Shown here in pieces: positions 57,131-64,000 of a DNA stretch of 64,000 nucleotides. Below the pieces are notes generated by a model. It did no database searches, had not been told where the DNA came from, and saw only the letters and a list, made by a program, of their open reading frames with translations. Origin of the DNA: Amphiura filiformis (taxonomy: Eukaryota > Echinodermata > Ophiuroidea > Amphilepidida > Amphiuridae); the NCBI RefSeq assembly GCF_039555335.1, contig NC_092642.1, positions 18,959,151 to 19,023,150 of the forward strand. The letters run 5' to 3'. The position numbers and the translations under genes are program-made. Positions within the stretch are counted from its first letter, which is position 1; every line of letters starts with the position of its first letter.

Positions 57131-57958
57131 ATCTAATATTAAAAGTCCTATCGTTTATTCTGAGTTCTCTAAATATTTGTCAGAAATATAAACAGAAAAT
57201 GTGAAAAAAGTTAAGTTTCCACGTGTAACAGCGTAAAATATGTGACCAGCTCCAACAAAACCCGGAACAAGTCGCCAGGCATGTTTTTGAGTTATAGGCC
57301 TTTAAAGATGACATTCCCATTGAAAAAAAAAAATCAAATTTTGGAATTCATAATTTCATGGTATTTGACCTCGGGACTGAGTGGACTTTCAATCCTTAAA
57401 AGTACTTATTAAAAAGAGGTTCATTTAATCAATAATTGACAGTTGAACCATAGATTATATAATCTATGGTTGAACTATGGTAATCCCTATTCAATCCTGC
57501 GTAAGGCAGCTGGCAGGAAACTAATTAGCCCATTTCTCAGAATAACAGTTCAGCAAAAATATCAAATTTATCCGTATCTTGAAAAGTATTGATGCTATGT
57601 ATATAATTTTGGTTATCATTTTGAAGCTTATTGTCCCGTGCTGACATTTTTTTTTCAAATCATGCAATGTCAAAAATGCGATTTGTTCGTGGTTTCGTCA
57701 GAACGGGTCACATACTAAGGGTCAGGGGGAAATATCAACCACATAACTTAACTTCTACTCATGACAAGGAACTCATTTCGATATTTTATGTTATTGATAG
57801 TTCTAACTTTCTAGTATTGTTTTAAAACAACATTAGTTGTCAGGTAGATAGACATTTGAGAATAATTTAACGTGATTTTCCACCGAGGTCAAAAGAAGAA
57901 TAAACTTGAACTTTGATGCCGACAAATTTCACATAATGCATTACTAGTACTTTTTATC
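57131..57958. other. intergenic, no gene recognised
   Basis: Includes an inverted pair, ACCATAGATTATATAATCTA then TGGT, near 57449. Nothing coding is supportable. Confidence 0.4.
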
Positions 57959-58306
57959 ATTAAAGACCCAGTCAGTGATCCCTGCGCAAGTGTAAAAAAA
58001 TTAAAATAATTTATAAAGTCATTCAAATCGTCATTCGGTATTTTTGAAATGAAACATTTGGCAAAAACACACGAAGAAAACAGCAGTATTAACGAAGTTG
58101 AAACCCCATTCAAATACATGTATACTGTCAGTATATAAATTACAGATTAACGTAAATGCCTTATTTTGTCATAAATACATAGCTTTCGGCTGTACCATTA
58201 GCAGGCTATGCTAGCACATCTATGTCAATCACAAAGGTACCAAAATCTGAATTTGTATGACTTTTACGATCATCTGGATGAGCAAATCACCGAATGCGCC
58301 TTTAAG
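57959..58306. mobile_element. MITE, intact relative of 53448-54385
   Basis: Ends TTAAAGACCCAGTCAGTGAT and AATCACCGAATGCGCCTTTA are imperfect inverted repeats. The inner words CAGCAGTATTAACGAAGTTG and GCTATGCTAGCACATCTATG match the interrupted copy, allowing the nested insertion there to be read. Confidence 0.65.
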
Positions 58307-58661
58307 TTCCAATTTATAGTTTATTCGTCACTTTATCATGATAACGTCATGAATGTGTCACTGACTATGCCAAGTACATGCAAGTACCACTGAACCTAAA
58401 CTGCATTTATTATTATGTTTTCATGTGAATGTTTTTCGCCCAGTTCATTACCCAAAATGAGTATAGATAAAGAAGTTCTCAACTTTTGAAACCGTACTTA
58501 TTACATGTAAGACTTCCGTGTGTGACGCGGCAAACACATATACCGGGAGTAAGTTAAATTCCGTTGTTTTGGCATACTAGCCTGGTCTACCAAACTCAAC
58601 TTATTCCCCAAGATTGGCGGGAATGTTGCAATAGGATGGTTTAAACACACCAACATCCGAC

Positions 58662-58798
58662 ATGGAGAAACTGGCGGTTATAAGAAAGGAAGATGTGGAA
58701 ATGCACGAGGCTTTAGGAGGAGGCGGCTTTGGGATTGTATACCGTGGGAAACATAAAGTGTGGGGAGACGTGGCCGTGAAAGTTCTGAAATCGATTAT
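58662..58798 (+). CDS. RIPK-like exon 1
   Basis: ATG with G at -3 and +4, and an in-frame TAG 30 bases upstream (58632). Encodes MEKLAVIRKEDVEMHEALGG and the Gly loop to VAVKVLKSI. Donor AT|GTAAGT, phase 2. Confidence 0.88.
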
Positions 58799-61700
58799 GT
58801 AAGTAAATAAAATAAAATACGCATGGAGTGTTCGAAATTTTGCACTTGTCCGATGCAACAAGTTGTAAAATTTACAATATTACGTGGATGTCGAGTTGTG
58901 AAATAATTATGATGGTTTTAAGTCAGAAAATGCAATGGGAAAAAGAAAAGTAGTAAACATGAGGGAGAATATGTTTGAACACTCGGTATTGTACATTAGG
59001 GTGTTGTGAAAAATACTTTCTTTTAGTCTCGGATCAACTTAGAAATTTTAGGGTAGATACCGGTACTACTATTGTGCCCGCTATTGTGCTGAAAATATCA
59101 AAGATCGGAGCATGTTTCGTCCAGGCAGTAGATTTTCACAAAATCCCTACTTACCTGCAACATTCTTAGAAATATTTTACTCAACTTGCGTTGTGCCTGC
59201 GCAATGCATTATAAATCACTGCGCTTTTTGAGTAATTGTTTACTCATTTGTTGAGTTGTGACCTTTTTAAGCTCAATGTTGAGGAGTTTTTACTCATTTG
59301 TTGAGTTGTGACCTTTTTACTCAATGTTGAGTAAAATATTTTTTGCAGTGTATTGCTTACTGTATAATAGAGAAATCAGTAGGAAAAATCTGGGAAAAAT
59401 AACACTACCCCTACCACTTTATAGTTTAGCAACTCTTACACCCCCTACATGACCTGTCTGTAGCGAGCACAAATTGTAGCCAAGTGGAGACTATTTATTT
59501 ACCTGATGATGCTTGGAGGATCCAAATAAAAGTGTTTAATATTGGCTATGATGTCATGTTATGGAGCATGTCCCCAGTTTCACTCTGCCACTTTTCACAG
59601 TTAAGTGTAAAAGCACCTCTGGTCAAAACATTGCTGGCGGAAAACAATCTATCAATAGTTTTTGGCAATGATGTGGTTATCTATGCAATAAGACCCAGAT
59701 TGTGAGATGTGACTGAGTGAAACTGGCCCTATGATAATTCTTCCCCTACCCTTAAATACACTGCAAAAACGGCAGAGCAACACTTAATAAACACTTTAAC
59801 ACTTCATAAACACTTGTTTGTACAGTGAAGGTATAGGGGTGTAAATTTATAAACACCAAAACACGTTTAGAAATATGAAGATGTTTAAAGCTGACCAACA
59901 AAGAGCTACAAAGCTCCTGGTGTATAGACGAATCCAACGAGCCAAGACAAGATAGTGTTTAAAATATGTATTTAAATGCAATTCATGCAATGAATTTCAT
60001 GTTTTTATGTAATAGCCATAGTATGCACAACATGTAATAATAGTTTACAAATTTTGAAATTATTGAATAATTTGAGATTTAAACATTATTATATTCGTTA
60101 TTCCAAAGAGTACAAGAAATAATTGAACCATTTTGGATTGAAACATTCACAATAGACAATACCGTTACCACAATCATATTGTGTGAAATTTACGTGTTCC
60201 TGCTTTCATATCAAAGTCAAATTTAAACATTGTCCCCGACATTGCCAAATAATTCTTTTCTGCAGTGACAAAGATGTTATTCGAAAAGAAGCCAACAAAA
60301 TGAAGAAAACCATCACATCTGAATATTTCGTCCGCATCAAAGGCCTTATCGAGACCGAACAAACCACTAGCATTGTGATGGAATATTTTGAGCTGGGAAG
60401 CTTGAAGTCCTTCAGGCGATATTTGGATGCGGAGTGTTGGCCGAGAATGATAAGGATGATCTTAGAGATATCAATGGGGATGAATTATCTGCACACCTTG
60501 GATCCTCCGACTCTTCATAGAGACCTGAAAGCTGACAACATATTTGTAGGCGAAGGATTTCAAATCAAGGTACGTGTAATTAATGACGGGTCAGATGGTA
60601 GAAGCCATAATATATTTTGCCAGTTTTAGCCACCACTTGCAGAAAATATTGCCGTGTACTTCTTAATATTAATGCATTAACTTCCACAAGTCCGAAAATA
60701 TACCAAACAAAAGTTTTGGATGTTTCTCGAGAAAAACCACGGGGCAGAAATGGCACCTTCTTATATCAAGCCTTTGAATCTGCTTTATTAAACAGTATCT
60801 TTACTTATCTCAATATTTGAGTGCATTCACCCATTGAATCATATATAATATAGACAAGACAATATAGACAACACCTATTCTTTTAGACCTTTTTAAATTT
60901 TTTTACCCAAATTTGCGAACCTACAGCTGAATTCCTTTCATCATTTAATTTCTACTTATGTACTCATATACTTTCATGTAAATGATCCTGTGTGCACCGT
61001 TAATTTAACCATCATTGTCGATTCGCTATTATTTTAGCGGTTTTATATTAGAATATTAGGGAGCGTTCACAAACACTTGTAAGGGGGGGCTGATGCAAAA
61101 AAAATTCATCGCAAAATTTTTCGGCGCCCCCTTTACAGACCTCAAAAATTTCAGCCCCCTTTTGACATGAAAATTATGGGTCAACCCCATAGAAAAGCAT
61201 ATAAACTCAATTTTTCCAGGAACATTTGTGGTCATTTTTTCAGGCCCCCCTTAGGAGGGTCAAAAATTTTCAGGGCCCCCTTTTTGCATCAGGCCCCCCT
61301 TACAAGTTTTTGTGAACGGTCCCTTATTTCCTTTAAACATTAATACCCAACCTTCAATAATTTACCAAATTTACTAAAACTGATATTAACAGAATTGTTT
61401 TTACTGCTGTGTATTTTAAGGATGTGTCCTGAACATCATACTAAAAGTATAAAGTTGAACTTGGTGGAAAAGTATATTTTGGCGGGAAAATGAAGAGGTC
61501 ATTTTAAAACTTGCTGTCACAGCTAGCTACCGCTTGACTCTAATAAATACATAGTATTCATTAATAGTACAGTTACCCTTTAAGATCAAATTCTGTTCAG
61601 ACAATGTATATTTTACCCATTCAACCCAAATTAGCATGAATGGTAACCTCGCACACTAGGAAAATATTATCATTATTACGATTTATTACTTCCCTGTTGC

Positions 61701-62314
61701 CTCAAAATATAATTTTCAAAACTCTATATGTTTAATACGGTATTTCGTATGAAATACAAGAATACTCTTTAAAATGGACAATCCCCCAGTTTTTCTCTCT
61801 TTTTCTCCAATTTCTCTTCTAATACTGCGGGGGGTGGGTGGTGGGGGGGGTGGGGCGTGCGCCCGTTTAAAAGGGCTGTATACGCTACTGTGTTAAAGTA
61901 GGTATTAAATGATATATTTTTGTTCAAAAACATGTATTTTTGTTCAATTAGAATGCAAATATATAGACTGAAAAAAAGTGTTTCTTGATTGTTGGAAATT
62001 AGGGCCAGTGTTTTTTGTTATTAAAAACTTTTTTCCCATTTTTTCAAAATTTGAGTCGGTCGATTGAGTCCTAATGCTGACCCATTTTTAATATTTGACA
62101 CATATTCTTATTCGTAGATTGGGGATTTTGGCTTGGCATTAGATATATCGTCTATCTCTAGCAGCGACAACAAAGATACTTCAGGAACATGTACGCACAT
62201 ACCTCCAGAATTATGGTCTGGGACGATATTAAAACCTACAATGAAAATGGATATCTACGGGTAAGAATATTATGATTATTATTAATATTATTAATGTTAT
62301 TATTATTATTATTA

Positions 62315-62355
<41 letters not shown>

Positions 62356-62382
62356 GTTACTATTATTTTTATTATTATTATT

Positions 62383-62448
<66 letters not shown>

Positions 62449-63311
62449 GACCTACCTTGACCTACCTTGACCTAAGCCGTCCACACCATTTTGGGAATGT
62501 GTGATGGCTTCTGTTTCAGGATGGCTTGCCAGATCCTCCGATCACGTGATAGACTGGTAGCTTCAGCCAGGGAGCTCAGGTTTCTAGTAGCACAGTCTGC
62601 CTTTACACAATCTGTCCATTTCTTGGCTGGTCTTCCACGTGGTCTTTCACCATGGATATTGGAGGTCAGGAGAATGTTTGGGTATCTTGATGGTTGCATC
62701 CGATTGACATGGCCAAAGTATTTCAGTCGTTTTGTGGTCACTCTGTCAATTATCGTCTCCTTCAGACCTAGGCTTTCTCTGATGACGGTGTTCCTGATTT
62801 TGTCTAGTCTGGTGACACCCATGATTTTCCTGAGGCAGATCATCTCAAAAGTCAGCAGCCTATTTTCGTCTATCTTTTCAGTGTCCATGTTTCTGAGCCA
62901 TACATAAGGATGGACAGGACAAGTACTTTGTAGAGTTCGATTTTTGTTGAGCAAGTGATGTCTTTAGCATGCCAGATTTTGTTGAGACTTTGAATCGCCC
63001 CAAGGGCCTTTCCAATTCTGTGTCTGATATCTTCTGAGCATGTTCCCCTCTGAGTAATGGCACCTCCAAGGTATATGAACTTGTATACCTGAAGAAGTTT
63101 CACCCCATTGATGTTGATGTTTAGCTCCTGTGGTTGCTTGCTGATAACTTGTACCTCTGTCTTGGCGATGTTAATCTTCAAGCCGAAATTTGAGCTGTTT
63201 AGGTTCACTTTGTTGGTCAGTGTTTGCAGATCTCTTTCATTTTCGGCTATCAGCACAATATCATCTGCAAAGCGAAGATTATTTATCAGGTGACCTTGTA
63301 TGTTGACGCCA

Positions 63312-63347
<36 letters not shown>

Positions 63348-63445
63348 AGTGTTATTATTATTATTATTGTTATTATTATTATATAGTTTCTCCATTACGA
63401 TGTTCGAGTTCGTCAGTGGAAAAGTTCCATGGCCACATATATCAT
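58662..63445 (+). CDS. RIPK-like TKL kinase, 5' part of gene (4 coding exons visible)
   Basis: Exons 58662-58798, 60266-60569, 62118-62260 and 63387-63445 join in phase to give 214 residues, an almost complete kinase domain that starts at the N-terminus. Key residues are present: Gly loop GGGGFGIVYRG (19-29), K40, E54, HRD 130-132, K134, N137, DFG 150-152, PPE 176-178 for APE, D192. The DPPTLHRDLKADNIFV loop and KMDIYGFSITMFEFVSGKVPW C-lobe resemble RIPK-family and other TKL kinases. The last visible donor is GTACGT at 63446; subdomains X-XI and any death, CARD, RHIM or ankyrin domain lie beyond the window. It probably signals in innate immunity or stress, but that depends on the unseen C-terminus. 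Confidence 0.82.
59152..59355. repeat. MITE with duplicated internal ~50-bp unit
   Basis: TTTACTCATTTGTTGAGTTG then TGACCTTTTTA..CTCAATGTTGA is present twice in tandem (about 59238-59345). The outer parts AATATTTTACTCAAC and GTTGAGTAAAATATT are inverted. In RIPK-like intron 1. Confidence 0.6.
60266..60569 (+). CDS. RIPK-like exon 2
   Basis: Acceptor TTCTGCAG, donor AAG|GTACGT, phase 2 to 0. Encodes the alphaC helix VIRKEANKMKK, the hinge SIVMEYFELGSLKSF, and the HRD loop through FQIK. Confidence 0.92.
61059..61327. mobile_element. palindromic MITE (RIPK-like intron 2)
   Basis: GGAGCGTTCACAAACACTTG and AAGTTTTTGTGAACGGTCCC are inverted ends. The arms contain GGGGGGGCTGATGCAAAAAA and TTTTTGCATCAGGCCCCCC. 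Confidence 0.8.
62118..62260 (+). CDS. RIPK-like exon 3
   Basis: Acceptor ATTCGTAG, donor GG|GTAAGA, phase 0 to 2. Encodes IGDFGLALDISSISSS, a Ser-rich activation segment, then SGTCTHIPPELW and KMDIYG. Confidence 0.92.
62272..62450. repeat. (ATT)n microsatellite
   Basis: About 60 ATT units with a few interruptions, starting 11 bases after exon 3 of the RIPK-like gene. Confidence 0.95.
62451..63311 (-). pseudogene. non-LTR retrotransposon RT fragment, frameshifted
   Basis: Minus strand. Starts at NNLRFADDIVLIAENERDLQ, where FADD is the reverse-transcriptase catalytic box. It continues with YLGGAITQRGTCSEDIRHRI and VLSILMYGSETWTLK, a frameshift near 62875-62885 at an AAAAG run, then LLTFEMICLRKIMGVTRLDK, RLKYFGHVNRM and GRPAKKWTDCVKAD to a stop at 62472. 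The layout fits the RT C-terminus of RTE/BovB-like or related non-LTR elements. The 5' part is missing. The 3' end has GACCTACCTT repeats then (AAT)n. Confidence 0.85.
63311..63384. repeat. second (ATT)n microsatellite
   Basis: ATT units flank the 5' side of the retrotransposon fragment and run into the exon 4 acceptor, so the fragment is bounded by ATT repeats on both sides. Confidence 0.9.
63387..63445 (+). CDS. RIPK-like exon 4
   Basis: Acceptor TATATAG, taken from the end of an ATT microsatellite, donor T|GTACGT, phase 2 to 1. Encodes FSITMFEFVSGKVPWPHIS, the helix after subdomain IX. Short, but the motif is clear. Confidence 0.82.
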
Positions 63446-64000
63446 GTACGTATAAATTTCCATCTGTCTTTGAAAATAGTTGGTTACACTTCGTCTTTTG
63501 TCATAGGTCGTCTGACTCTGTCTTTCTGCAAGTTTGTTTGCGTAATTAGTGTGGCATAAACCTCACTCCATTTTATTTGACTTGGACCCCAGGTCACTTA
63601 AATGCAGTGGATTGGCTGCGGAAGCATTACAAAAATGGGGGAGGGCGACCATATTTTGTGCCTATTTCAGATGGGCACATTTCAATTTCAGACTATTTTA
63701 GCCCAAAAGGAAGGCGCATTTTGGTCGGTAATGGAAAAGTGCGCGCGAAGCGTGAAAATGTTTAAAATTTTATCCTATTCTTGCCCCAAGACGCTGTTTT
63801 TCGGGCAAAAAAGGAAAATGTGCACATTGTTTTGTTTTTGTGGCTTCTATTAGGATTTTAGGGGGCCACCCCTGTAGAAATATATCTCATCCTTGGCAGA
63901 TGTTTTACTTGTTAAAATTGCCAATATATTATGGGCTAAACAATAAGATATGCAATTTGCGAAATCATGCACTGTCGTCGCTAAATATAATTATATCTAC
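63446..64000. other. RIPK-like intron 4, open at window edge
   Basis: No next kinase exon (CWxxxPxxRP type) was recognised. The sequence around 63600-63840 contains GCGCGCGAAGCG-type dispersed repeat, similar to about 2940 and 15350. Confidence 0.5.

Noticed and set aside
62272-62460. Ile-rich 62-codon ORF
   Set aside because: Translation of the ATT microsatellite.

Overview
This is an animal (eukaryotic) genomic window: AT-rich, intron-dense and crowded with short transposon remnants. The gene content and the repeat style (frequent TAGGCCTA-type oligomers, many palindromic MITEs, tRNA-derived SINEs) suggest an invertebrate deuterostome, most likely an echinoderm. That assignment is inference. 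There are no bacterial features.

Layout. (1) Positions 1-3469 hold repeats and a MITE. (2) Positions 3470-3642 hold the terminal coding exon of a CYP2-like cytochrome P450; its other exons were not found here. (3) Positions 3643-20012 are gene-free: MITEs, a tRNA-derived SINE, and a 149-bp tandem array embedded in a larger repeat field. (4) Positions 20013-52585 (+) hold a LRRK1-type ROCO protein kinase. I could assemble it as 26 phase-consistent coding exons totalling 5,970 nt (1,989 codons plus stop), with ankyrin-like, LRR, ROC GTPase, COR, kinase and C-terminal WD40-like regions in the expected order. (5) Positions 52586-58661 are intergenic: MITEs, perfect hairpins and short dispersed repeats. 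(6) From 58662 to the window edge lies the 5' part of a second TKL-type kinase, RIPK-like, on the same strand. Four coding exons are visible (to 63445), with a broken non-LTR retrotransposon reverse-transcriptase fragment in its third intron.

The two kinases belong to related families (LRRK1 and LRRK2 were once named RIPK6 and RIPK7) and lie head-to-tail about 6 kb apart. Points of most interest in the LRRK1-like gene are: an Asn where the ROC G4 motif normally has Asp; a roughly 120-residue insertion between the catalytic Lys and the alphaC Glu; a stop codon inside a transposon end; and at least three splice sites lying within a few bases of MITE termini. I see no operon, CRISPR or other cassette-like system. 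The unusual biology here is the interplay between MITEs and gene structure.
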